NCBI GenBank assembly: GCA_903642225.1 | Contig: CAHJWI010000010.1 | Location: forward strand, 28,197 to 92,196 | Source: Acidobacteriaceae bacterium | Lineage (GTDB): Bacteria > Acidobacteriota > Terriglobia > Terriglobales > Acidobacteriaceae | Reading direction: 5' to 3' | Length of the DNA stretch: 64,000 nt | In this document: positions 37,938 to 48,326 of the stretch, piece by piece | Position numbering within the stretch: position 1 is the stretch's first letter | Layout: each line of letters opens with the position of its first letter | Translations under genes and position numbers: made by a program | The notes under the pieces: generated by a model | Databases searched by the model: none | Told to the model about the DNA's origin: nothing | The model's input: only the letters and a program-made list of their open reading frames with translations

Positions 37938-38723
37938 CTACTTGATGACGCCGCGTTCGCTTTTCGCAATAAAGCGCGCAAGGTACGCAACGCGTTCGCC
38001 GAACTCACCGACATCTACCCGCTGCTGAATGGCCTCGAGGGCCTGCGTGGTGTTCAGCTTGCTCCCTTGAAGCAGGCGATAGGCGCTGCGTAGCTGCTTC
38101 AGTTCGTCCGGCGTAAAGCCGCGGCGTTCCAGACCAACCCTGTTCAGGCCGAAGGCTCGATTTTCCCGGCGAACGCTGGTTAACGAGTATGGCAGCACGT
38201 CCTGCGTGATGGTCGTGCCGCCGCCGACGTAGGCGTAGGTGCCCACCGTGCAGTACTGGTGAACAGGGTTGAGCGCGCCGACCACGGCAAAGTCCTCAAT
38301 GGTGACGTGACCCGCGAGTGTTGCGGCGTTTGCCAAGATGCAGCCGTTGCCGATGTGCGAGTCATGGCCGATGTGCACGTAGGCCATGATGAGGCAGTCG
38401 TCCCCGACCGTCGTCTCACCTCCGCCGCCAGCTGTACCGCGCGAGATCGTGACGGATTCGCGAATAACGTTGCCACTGCCAATGGTGAGCTTTGTCGGCT
38501 CGTTGCGGTACTTGAGATCCTGCGGCTCAATGCCGAGCGATGTGAACGGAAAGACGCGATTGCGGTCGCCCATGGAGAGGTGGCCGTCGAGCACAACATG
38601 GCTTACCAGTTCGCAACGCTCGCCGAGTCTAACATTCGGGCCGATAGTGCAGAATGGGCCGACAGAACAGCTTTCTGGAACGACAGCGTCTATGGCAACA
38701 ATGCTGGTTGGATGGATCGCCAC
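37938..38723 (-). CDS. lpxA: Acyl-ACP--UDP-N-acetylglucosamine O-acyltransferase (LpxA)
   Basis: A 261-residue left-handed beta-helix protein, the first step of lipid A synthesis, transferring a 3-hydroxyacyl chain to UDP-GlcNAc. Hexapeptide repeats (such as VGPFCTIGPNVRLG) fill the first 180 residues. The catalytic His120 sits in VHIGHD, and NPVHQY corresponds to the conserved VHQF segment. The C-terminal helical domain follows. It is 2 bases downstream of fabZ, so the two form an operon as in many Gram-negatives, though lpxD is not adjacent. Confidence 0.96.
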   Translation of the reverse strand: MAIHPTSIVAIDAVVPESCSVGPFCTIGPNVRLGERCELVSHVVLDGHLSMGDRNRVFPFTSLGIEPQDLKYRNEPTKLTIGSGNVIRESVTISRGTAGGGGETTVGDDCLIMAYVHIGHDSHIGNGCILANAATLAGHVTIEDFAVVGALNPVHQYCTVGTYAYVGGGTTITQDVLPYSLTSVRRENRAFGLNRVGLERRGFTPDELKQLRSAYRLLQGSKLNTTQALEAIQQRVDVGEFGERVAYLARFIAKSERGVIK

Positions 38724-38725
38724 GG

Positions 38726-39355
38726 CTAAACCGCAGCCTCCGGCAGTGCGGTCGCGTCCTGGGTGGAGTTTGATTCGCCTACAGTTACTGCGGCTTTGGC
38801 CGGCGTGGCTTCAGCCCCTACTCCCATGGCGGCGGGAATGCTTTCTGTCTGTGCCGGCAGCGTTGCAGCAGTAGTCGTTGCACCCGGACGCGGAACAAGC
38901 TGACACATCACTGTGGCTTCACAGGCGATCTTGCCGTCGACCGTAACCGTGCCCTGCATCTTTACGGCACGGCTGCGCCACTGCAGCACCTTGACCTCGA
39001 TACGCAGCTGATCGCCAGGTGTCACCGGCCGGCGAAACTTCACGCCATCAATGCCGGTGAACACCATCAGCTTGCCTTCGCGATCCGGAATCTCATCCAG
39101 CAGAAGAACGCCTCCAGCCTGGGCAATCGCTTCCACGATGAGCACACCCGGCATGAGTGGGTAATCCGGAAAGTGCCCCTGAAAATGAGGCTCGTTCATC
39201 GAGACGTTCTTGATCGCCACAATGCGCTGTCGTGGTTCCACCTCAATGACACGATCAATGAGCAGAAAGGGATAGCGGTGCGGCAACAAACGCATGATCT
39301 GCTGAATGTCGATGTGGCGTGCGGCAGATGCTGTGCCGGATGTGTCCTGACTCAT
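38726..39355 (-). CDS. fabZ: 3-hydroxyacyl-ACP dehydratase FabZ with long C-terminal extension
   Basis: A 209-residue protein from the ATG at 39355; an in-frame upstream extension is not needed. The hot-dog core (about 14-150) has [14 protein letters not shown] and [19 protein letters not shown] with active-site His61 and Glu75. It dehydrates 3-hydroxyacyl-ACP in fatty acid elongation and balances lipid A with phospholipid synthesis. About 60 residues beyond the usual end are Ala/Thr/Val/Pro-rich, low complexity and probably disordered. It is followed by lpxA. Confidence 0.95.
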   Translation of the reverse strand: MSQDTSGTASAARHIDIQQIMRLLPHRYPFLLIDRVIEVEPRQRIVAIKNVSMNEPHFQGHFPDYPLMPGVLIVEAIAQAGGVLLLDEIPDREGKLMVFTGIDGVKFRRPVTPGDQLRIEVKVLQWRSRAVKMQGTVTVDGKIACEATVMCQLVPRPGATTTAATLPAQTESIPAAMGVGAEATPAKAAVTVGESNSTQDATALPEAAV

Positions 39356-39424
39356 GGCTCCAGCCAGTATAGAGGAGGCGGAAAGCGGAAAGGTCGTGTG
39401 AGCTCTCGCCGTTCGTCTTTGCAA

Positions 39425-39991
39425 TCATCTGGCTCCACTCTCGACCTTCTCCTTCAGCTTCCCGAGCTTGTTCAGCTGCTCCCCTGTCATCTCATTGCGA
39501 ATCTGGAGCACCATGTGGGTGTTCGCCTTTTCCAGGTCGGCGCGCGCCTGTGCCACGTTCTGGATCTCGGAGTTCAGCGCACCCTCGCTGGGATGATCCG
39601 CGGCCGACACTGCACTAAGCCTTGCCTCGGCTTTGCGTAATGTATCCAGGCAGCTCACCAGGGCCGCTCGATTTTCGGCAAAGACGCCGTCCATGCGTCG
39701 CTGCTGATCGCCTGTCAGTCCCACTGTTCGCGCGTTTCGTGTGTCATCCCACCAGCGACCAGCCGGACCACGCTGCAGTGGGTTGCGCATGCCCTGCCCG
39801 ATTCCTGCGCCGCTTCCCGGTGGCGGCCCGCCCGGATGGCCATCGCCGGGAAAGCCACCGGGCCTGCCGGGGCCACCAGGACCGCCCGGCCGGCCACCTG
39901 GTCGCTGCGCGAGCAGACCTGCACCCGATACCAGGGTGAAACCCAGCAACGCTGCGCCGAGCGATGTGCATCCCCTCCTAAGATCGACCAT
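39425..39991 (-). CDS. Spy/CpxP-like periplasmic protein
   Basis: A 188-residue protein with a signal peptide (SLGAALLGFTLVSGAGLLAQ) and a Pro/Gly-rich linker (about 30-65). A helical domain follows with LTGDQQRRMDGVFAENRAAL and LQIRNEMTGEQLNKLGKL, matching the LTxxQ pattern of Spy/CpxP refolding chaperones. It should bind misfolded periplasmic proteins. It lies 32 bases downstream of the candidate anti-sigma gene and 69 bases upstream of fabZ, suggesting an envelope-stress unit. Confidence 0.75.
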   Translation of the reverse strand: MVDLRRGCTSLGAALLGFTLVSGAGLLAQRPGGRPGGPGGPGRPGGFPGDGHPGGPPPGSGAGIGQGMRNPLQRGPAGRWWDDTRNARTVGLTGDQQRRMDGVFAENRAALVSCLDTLRKAEARLSAVSAADHPSEGALNSEIQNVAQARADLEKANTHMVLQIRNEMTGEQLNKLGKLKEKVESGAR

Positions 39992-40023
39992 CGGGCAGAG
40001 CCTCCGTGAGCGTGCAAGCCAAA

Positions 40024-40545
40024 CTAGTCTGTGTGCTGCTGAACCGCACGGCGCTTCTGCGCTCTGTTAGCGTCCAGTACTTGAGAGAGTCCAAGCTCCT
40101 GCTCTGTGGGTGACACGCTGCTGCGAAGTGCGAGGTCCACAGACGAGAGCAGTTCATTGTCCTCTGACAAAGCCTGCTGTGTGGGTGCTGCTGGTAACAC
40201 TGCGGCTGCCTGCTGCACCAGCACTGCCTGGTGATGCGTAAACAAAGCTGCGCCCACAACGCAGGCGCAGAACGCGGCTGTACCCAGCGCCCATTGCGGT
40301 GCCACCAGCCACCCAGACTGCCTTGCCGGCAACGGGGAGGGCATGGCTGCTGAACGCTGCTGCGCCCAGTCCAGCGACTGCTCGCGATAACTGCGAAGCG
40401 CGTCGCGCATCGCGAACAACTCTGCATCGTCGTTCTCAGCACCCAACAAGTTGCAAGCCTCCTCCTCGCCGGCTACGCCTCTGGACTCGTCCAGCCGTTC
40501 CATAAGCGTTCGTTCAAAGTTGTCGTCGTCCATGACGTTTGCCAT
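40024..40545 (-). CDS. Candidate membrane anti-sigma factor
   Basis: A 173-residue protein. The N-terminal soluble part (about 1-75) is acidic and helical (LMERLDESRGVAGEEEACNLL, AMRDALRSYREQSLDWAQQRS). One membrane segment (ALGTAAFCACVVGAALF) and a periplasmic tail follow. The clear HxxxCxxC zinc motif of ZAS anti-sigma factors is not seen. Its ATG overlaps the stop of the ECF sigma gene by one base (TAATG), the usual sigma/anti-sigma arrangement. Function as anti-sigma factor is inferred from position and topology. Confidence 0.65.
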   Translation of the reverse strand: MANVMDDDNFERTLMERLDESRGVAGEEEACNLLGAENDDAELFAMRDALRSYREQSLDWAQQRSAAMPSPLPARQSGWLVAPQWALGTAAFCACVVGAALFTHHQAVLVQQAAAVLPAAPTQQALSEDNELLSSVDLALRSSVSPTEQELGLSQVLDANRAQKRRAVQQHTD

Positions 40546-41147
40546 TACGCTGCCCCTCTCACGCGTTCCCGCACACTTTTAGTGGCGCGGTGCAGGTGGG
40601 TCTTCACTGTGCTCACCGGCATTCCCATGGCAAGGGAGATCTCCTGCAGCTCCATCTCTTCAATGAACCTCATAGTAAAGATGGCACGTTGATTCGGGGA
40701 CAAATTTTTGATGGCACCGTGCACGGTAAGCGCTTGCTGCTTGGCGATCATGGACTGCTCGGCGTTGCTGCCGCTGCTGCGCAGGTGGTTCTGCATTTCA
40801 GTCGAGTCCACGGCGCTCGCTTCTGCCGTGCGCCAGAATTTGAACTTTTGGGTGCGTGCATGGTCGCGAATCAGATTTAGCGCGATGCCGGTAAGCCAGG
40901 TGTTGATGCTGCAATCGCCACGGAACCCGGTGCGGTTGCGGTACGCCTTGAGCAACGTGTCCTGCACCACGGTAAAGGCCAGATCGTCATCGCGCACCTG
41001 CGCACTGACGAAGCGAAGCAGGCGCGGACGGTACAGACGCGCCAGGGTGTCCATGTCGTCCAGGTCGCTCAGCGTGCGCTCCTCGATACCCTGTCCAATC
41101 CGGCCAGCAGCGTGCCCCATCAAGTCACCCGTCAGTTTAGACGCCAT
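40545..41147 (-). CDS. ECF-type RNA polymerase sigma factor
   Basis: About 200 residues from the ATG at 41147; GTG at 41165 and ATG downstream are alternatives. Region 2 is present (LARLYRPRLLRFVSAQVRDDDLAFTVVQDTLLKAYRN, the DLVQE-like part altered), as is a WLTGIALNLIRDHAR segment. Region 4 is a clear helix-turn-helix (LSPNQRAIFTMRFIEEMELQEISLAMGMPVSTVKTHLHRA). It probably directs an envelope-stress regulon, since its own operon contains a membrane protein and a Spy/CpxP-like chaperone. Confidence 0.92.
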   Translation of the reverse strand: MASKLTGDLMGHAAGRIGQGIEERTLSDLDDMDTLARLYRPRLLRFVSAQVRDDDLAFTVVQDTLLKAYRNRTGFRGDCSINTWLTGIALNLIRDHARTQKFKFWRTAEASAVDSTEMQNHLRSSGSNAEQSMIAKQQALTVHGAIKNLSPNQRAIFTMRFIEEMELQEISLAMGMPVSTVKTHLHRATKSVRERVRGAA

Positions 41148-41449
41148 CGTGGAACCGCTCGTCACGGTGAGACGTCGCTGCGCGGGTGCCGACGGCTATC
41201 TGAGCGAACTTGATGTTGATGGTGCAGGTTGCATTCTGCGCCACGCTGGTGCAGTTACTGGCGGCCGAGCGGAACGTTGATTCTCCTAAAACGCGATCTA
41301 AGTGGGCGAGGGTAACTCACACCGTGGGTCGAAGACGCACACCGCCGTTTACATTCGCCAGCTTTCCCATCCTGCTTTGCCGCGTAGCGGTAGCGTTACA
41401 CTCTAGTCACAATCCATCATTCTGCCGTGCCCATTCAGGAGTTCGCCGC
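41148..41449. other. Divergent intergenic region
   Basis: This 300-base gap between the sigma factor and dipeptidase genes must carry both promoters. A GGAAC at 41271-41275 could be an ECF-type -35 on the plus strand, but I find no convincing -10 partner. Open frames crossing it look non-coding. Confidence 0.3.
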
Positions 41450-42712
41450 ATGCCTGTGCTCTCGCGTTCCGCCGTCGTGGCTGTGCTGTTTACAGGTTCT
41501 GTCCTGGCGCAAACACCGCGCACCAAGCCCGTGACCCAGGCTGAAGTGGACCGCATAACCCACGAGGCCATCCTCATCGACACGCACAATGACGTGACCA
41601 GCCTGACCGTCACCGGCTATGACATCGCCACACCAAACAAGAGCGGTCAGACCGATCTGCCCCGCATGCGCGGCGTGCTGGGCGCGGAGTTCTTCGCCGT
41701 CTACGTGGGTGCCGAATACGTGACCGGCAATCACGCGGCGAACCGAACGCTCAGCATGATCGATACCGTGCGCACCGATATTATCGCGAAGCACCCAAAA
41801 GATTTAGTCTACGCCACAGCAGCGGACGAGATCGTCGCCGCGCACAAGAGCGGCAAGATTGCTGCGCTCATGGGCATAGAGGGCGGCCACGCCATCGAGA
41901 ACAGCCTGCGCCTGCTGCGCGACTATGCGGCGCTGGGCGTGCGCTACATGACCCTGACCCACTTCAACACCAACGATTGGGCAGACTCCCAGGGCGACAT
42001 CGACGACCCCAAGGTGACCCACCACAACGGTCTTACGCCGTTTGGCAAAGACGTGGTCCGTGAGATGAACCGCCTCGGCATGATGGTCGACATCAGCCAT
42101 ACCGCCGACAAAACCTTTGCCGACGTCCTCGCCACCACGACCGCACCCGTTATTGCTTCCCACAGCAGTTGCCGCGCCGTTAGCAGCTTTACACGCAACA
42201 TGACGGACGACATGATCAAGCAGCTTGCCGCAAACGGCGGCACCATGCAGCTCAACTTCGGCTGCGACTTCCTCTCGCAGCGCTACTTCGACGCGTCCAT
42301 TCCGCTGATGAAAGAGCTGCGGCCCAGGTTTACGGAAGCGCTCAAGGTAAGCGACCCGATCGCACGCGAGGCAGCCATGGACAAGCTGCGCGACGAGGCC
42401 ACCGCCGCCATTCCACCCGCGACGATGGAAGACGTTGTGGCCCAGATAGTGCACGCTGTTCAGGTCGGCGACATTGACCACGTGGGCATCGGCACTGACT
42501 TTGACGGCGTGACCTGCGTGCCGAAAGACCTTGACAGCTACAGCAAGTTTCCTGCCCTGACCCGCGCCCTGCTTCAGAAAGGCTTCTCCGCTGACGACAT
42601 CAAGAAGATTTACGGTGGCAACCTGCTTCGCGTAATGCGGGCCGTGGAGAAACGCGCGGCAGAACTGAAATCAGTGCCTCCCATTCAGACGGAGTACAAA
42701 TCCGCCACCTAA
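41450..42712 (+). CDS. Secreted membrane-dipeptidase-family (renal dipeptidase-like) peptidase
   Basis: A 420-residue protein from the ATG at 41450, preceded by AGGAG; the longer upstream frame is not coding. A signal peptide (VVAVLFTGSVLAQ) precedes the TIM-barrel. The zinc site is visible as DTHNDV (HxD), MGIEGGHAIEN (Glu), ISHTADK and SHSSCR (His), and a late GTDFDG (Asp). These match the M19 dipeptidase family, which cleaves dipeptides including D-amino-acid-containing ones. Stands alone after a divergent promoter region. Confidence 0.9.
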   Translation: MPVLSRSAVVAVLFTGSVLAQTPRTKPVTQAEVDRITHEAILIDTHNDVTSLTVTGYDIATPNKSGQTDLPRMRGVLGAEFFAVYVGAEYVTGNHAANRTLSMIDTVRTDIIAKHPKDLVYATAADEIVAAHKSGKIAALMGIEGGHAIENSLRLLRDYAALGVRYMTLTHFNTNDWADSQGDIDDPKVTHHNGLTPFGKDVVREMNRLGMMVDISHTADKTFADVLATTTAPVIASHSSCRAVSSFTRNMTDDMIKQLAANGGTMQLNFGCDFLSQRYFDASIPLMKELRPRFTEALKVSDPIAREAAMDKLRDEATAAIPPATMEDVVAQIVHAVQVGDIDHVGIGTDFDGVTCVPKDLDSYSKFPALTRALLQKGFSADDIKKIYGGNLLRVMRAVEKRAAELKSVPPIQTEYKSAT

Positions 42713-42788
42713 CAGCCGCGCCTCGCACAAACAGCAACACGACAGTACACTTGCAACGCGCCACAAATGAATCAGGGAGACCCGCACG

Positions 42789-43580
42789 TTGGTAGAAACA
42801 AAGTTGCAAGGCGAGGCGCTGCAGACACAGATCGAACGCCTCGGACCCTGGTTCCACAATATGACCATCGGCGGATACAGGACCGCTCCGCAACACTTTT
42901 TGGGTGACTACCCCCAGGTCAAGTTCGACAGCTTCCGCGATGCTCTGCCCGCAGACATGACCGGTAAATCCGTGCTCGACATCGGTTGCAATGCCGGCTT
43001 CTATTCGCTGGAGATGAAGCGTCGTGGTGCCAGCCGCGTGCTCGGCATCGACATGGAAGACCTGTACTTGAACCAGGCACGCTTTGCCGCAGCGCAGGCA
43101 GGGCTTGATGTGGAATACCGCAAGATGAATGTGTGGGAACTCGGCGCCCTAGGCGAGCAGTTCGACCTGGTCATCTTCATGGGCGTGCTTTACCATCTTC
43201 GCCACCCGCTGCTTGCGCTGGATCTCATTCACCAGCACGTCGCAAAGGACATGCTGCTCTTCCAAACGATGCAGCGCGGCAGCCGAGACCTTAGCGACGT
43301 GGCCGACGATTACGACTTTCAAGATACAGCCCACTTCAGCGACCCGTCTTATCCGGCCATGTACTTCATCGAGAAAAACTACAGCGGCGACAACACCAAT
43401 TGGTGGGTGCCCAACCGTGCCTGCACCGAAGCCATGCTGCGCTCCAGCGGCTTCGCACCTCGGGCTCATCCGGAGCACGAGGTGTACCTCTGCCGCCGCA
43501 TCGAAATTCCCTTGACGCACGAGGGACCACGCGCCGTGTACCCGGCCACCGGCCCACACAGTCATCCCGTTGCCAGGTGA
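42789..43580 (+). CDS. SAM-dependent methyltransferase (CmoB-like / Rta_06860-like)
   Basis: A 263-residue protein starting at TTG 42789, chosen because GGGAGA lies 8 bases upstream; a nearby ATG is out of frame. The SAM motif VLDIGCNAGFYS is at about 62-73, the acidic second strand is GIDMEDLYLNQA, and FDLVIFMGVLYHLRHPLLALD is the post-I/II region. The N-terminal WFHNMTIGG pattern resembles CmoB-type tRNA carboxymethyl enzymes and a related uncharacterised family I remember as TIGR04290. The acceptor is unknown. Its TGA overlaps the next gene start (GTGA), so translation is coupled. Confidence 0.8.
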   Translation: MVETKLQGEALQTQIERLGPWFHNMTIGGYRTAPQHFLGDYPQVKFDSFRDALPADMTGKSVLDIGCNAGFYSLEMKRRGASRVLGIDMEDLYLNQARFAAAQAGLDVEYRKMNVWELGALGEQFDLVIFMGVLYHLRHPLLALDLIHQHVAKDMLLFQTMQRGSRDLSDVADDYDFQDTAHFSDPSYPAMYFIEKNYSGDNTNWWVPNRACTEAMLRSSGFAPRAHPEHEVYLCRRIEIPLTHEGPRAVYPATGPHSHPVAR

Positions 43581-44662
43581 ATATCGACGCAGGAGCACCA
43601 CGGCACCAGGTACCGCTTGCGGAGGCCGAATCGCTTCTGCAGCAGCGCCAATGCGGCCACGCCCTCATTATGTTCGATTGGGCAGTTGCAACCGGTGCTG
43701 ATGAAGATCGGTGTGCTGCCGGCGCATGGATGGCGCATATGCTCTTGGGCCAATACACAGAGGCATGGCTCGAATCGGATAAGATCCGCGCGCGCGGCAA
43801 CCCTGACCCAAACCGCTTTTGGCGCGGGGAAAGCCTGGCCGGCAAACGTGTGATGCTGCGCTGCCTGCATGGCTTTGGCGATACGGTGCAGTACCTGCGG
43901 TGGCTGCCACAGATGCGCGCGCTTGCTGCGGAGATGACCGTGCAGGCCGCGCCGGAGATGCTTTCGCTTCTCCGCTGCTTTGCCGATGCGGATCGCGTGA
44001 TGACCTGGGCCGCACCCGGTGAGCCGGAACCCGCGTGGGATGTGCAGGTCGAATGCGCTGAGCTGCCCTACCTGTTTCGCGCCACACCCGCGACACTGCC
44101 TGCGCCCGCGCGCATCGTGTTCCCTGACGCCGCCCTGCACCCAATCCGGCTTCGCATGGGGCAGCATACGAAACCGCGGGTCGGCATCGTGTGGCACGGC
44201 AGCGACTTCGACGCGGCGCGTTCCATTCCGTTTGAACAGCTGCAAACTACGCTGCTCGGACGGCACGACGTGGAGCTTTGGAGCCTTCAACCGCCCGGCA
44301 GCAACAGCTTGTGGGAAGATTTGTGCCGCGCGCGCGGTCTGGCACCACGAACGTTTTACACACGTGACGCGCATGGCCATCCTGGCAATGGGACGCTTGC
44401 GGACGTGGCCGCCTTCACGTCGGAGCTTGACCTGGTTATCACGATCGACACGCTTGCGGCGCACGTTGCCGGCTCGCTCGGCATCGACACCTGGCTCATG
44501 TTGAAGCACGATGCCGACTGGCGATGGATGCTGGACCGAACCGACACGCCGTGGTACCCAGGGATGAAGCTGTTGAGGCAAACCACACCCGGAGACTGGG
44601 ACGGTGTACTCCGTTGCGTCTGCGATCACCTGCGCCACTGGAACGAGGAGCAATGCGCATGA
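43577..44662 (+). CDS. GT9-like (heptosyltransferase-like) protein
   Basis: A 361-residue protein starting at GTG 43577 inside the previous stop. An N-terminal helical TPR-like segment (LAEAESLLQQRQCGHALIMFDWA, LLGQYTEAW) is followed by a GT-B-like domain. KRVMLRCLHGFGDTVQYLRWLP resembles the GT9 nucleotide-sugar-binding start. RVGIVWHGS, SIPFEQL and a C-terminal LVITIDTLAAHVAGSLG with WLMLKH match the TPR/GT9 proteins found in many Gram-negatives. It probably adds a sugar to a surface glycan. Downstream HAD gene overlaps by four bases. Confidence 0.75.
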   Translation: MNIDAGAPRHQVPLAEAESLLQQRQCGHALIMFDWAVATGADEDRCAAGAWMAHMLLGQYTEAWLESDKIRARGNPDPNRFWRGESLAGKRVMLRCLHGFGDTVQYLRWLPQMRALAAEMTVQAAPEMLSLLRCFADADRVMTWAAPGEPEPAWDVQVECAELPYLFRATPATLPAPARIVFPDAALHPIRLRMGQHTKPRVGIVWHGSDFDAARSIPFEQLQTTLLGRHDVELWSLQPPGSNSLWEDLCRARGLAPRTFYTRDAHGHPGNGTLADVAAFTSELDLVITIDTLAAHVAGSLGIDTWLMLKHDADWRWMLDRTDTPWYPGMKLLRQTTPGDWDGVLRCVCDHLRHWNEEQCA

Positions 44663-45537
44663 CCGACCAGGAGGCTTTTCCACGCCTTATTTCGACATCC
44701 ACCGAAACCCAAGCAGGATCTGATCTTGACACTTCGATCAACGTCGAACAACGTCAGGATCTCTCAACAGAAACCCAGCTCCCCACCGAGGGCTGGAGTC
44801 ACAAGGGCAGTTCCACTGCACCGCCAGAACGTGCCCCCAGCACCATACCCACGCACAACTCGCTGCGGCGCTCCTGGGACAGCTACGACGCATACCTCTT
44901 CGACATCGACGGCACACTTCTCCACTGTAAGGATGCCGTGCACTATTTCGCCTTTTGCGACGCGCTTACCCGTGCTGCCGGCCGGCCCGTCAACCTGGAC
45001 GGCATCGCCGTTCAAGGCAAGATCGATCCCGGCATTTTGCGCGACGCCTTTCACCACGCCGGCGTCCCCGAACAGCAGTGGCGTCCGCAGCTCGCCAGCC
45101 TGCTGCAGGGGATGGGCGAACACGTAGAAGCGCACGCGGCGGAGTTCGACATCGAGGTGCTCCCCGGCGTTCGGGAAACACTCACGCACCTTCAGAGACG
45201 CGGCAAACTTCTCGGCGTCGGCACCGGCAATCTCCAGCGCATTGGCTGGGCAAAGCTCTCCCACTGCGGCCTGCGCGACTTTTTCACCCTCGGCGGCTTC
45301 AGCGACAGGTACGAAATGCGTGGCGACATGATTGCCGGAGCTGTGGCGGCCGCACGCGCAACTCTCCATGATCCAGAGGCAGCAGTCCTTGTACTGGGCG
45401 ATACCCCCGGCGACATCGCAGCCGCGCGCTTTGCCGGTGTTGACGTGATTGCCATTGCCACCGGCATCTACACCGCCGCGCAACTGCAGGCAGCCGACCT
45501 TGTGATCAGCTCCCTGCTCGAGCTTCCACGCACCTAA
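44659..45537 (+). CDS. HAD-family hydrolase with disordered N-terminal extension
   Basis: A 292-residue protein. GAGGAG at 44645-44650 gives proper spacing for the ATG at 44659 (inside the previous TGA) rather than the one at 44653. The first 75 residues are Ser/Thr/Gln-rich with no predicted fold. The HAD core has FDIDGTLL (D82, D84), a GTGN motif II, and [15 protein letters not shown] (motif IV). It resembles phosphoglycolate or sugar-phosphate phosphatases. It is third in the methyltransferase-GT9-HAD operon, suggesting it dephosphorylates a nucleotide- or sugar-phosphate intermediate. A hairpin follows about 45539-45552. Confidence 0.85.
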   Translation: MTDQEAFPRLISTSTETQAGSDLDTSINVEQRQDLSTETQLPTEGWSHKGSSTAPPERAPSTIPTHNSLRRSWDSYDAYLFDIDGTLLHCKDAVHYFAFCDALTRAAGRPVNLDGIAVQGKIDPGILRDAFHHAGVPEQQWRPQLASLLQGMGEHVEAHAAEFDIEVLPGVRETLTHLQRRGKLLGVGTGNLQRIGWAKLSHCGLRDFFTLGGFSDRYEMRGDMIAGAVAAARATLHDPEAAVLVLGDTPGDIAAARFAGVDVIAIATGIYTAAQLQAADLVISSLLELPRT

Positions 45538-45614
45538 CGGCGCGTCAGCGCCAAAGCCTGCCACACAGCGCGCTACATGTGCGTCTTTGGGCTCCACGTT
45601 TCATCCAAGTCACC

Positions 45615-46610
<996 letters not shown>

Positions 46611-46632
46611 CCCACTCACCGCTCATGAAAGA

Positions 46633-46658
46633 ACGCCTCCTTCGCAGGCGGGAGGCGT
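46633..46658. terminator. Bidirectional hairpin terminator
   Basis: ACGCCTCC (46633-46640) pairs with GGAGGCGT (46651-46658) with a GC-rich 10-base loop. It lies between the convergent aldo/keto reductase and pyruvate kinase genes. The minus-strand side is followed by TCTTTC, a weak T-run, so it may mainly end the pyruvate kinase transcript. Confidence 0.55.
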
Positions 46659-46685
46659 GCTTCTGAGAGAGTGAAAGTAGACGAA

Positions 46686-48206
<1,521 letters not shown>

Positions 48207-48326
48207 GCCACTCCCGGCGCGCTGTACAAAGCAACAACGCCAACCGGAGTCATTCTATCGGATGGCAGGGGTGCACTAAGTAATCGCTTCCATGGATCGT
48301 GGGAAGCAGGTCCCGCAGCCATACTC

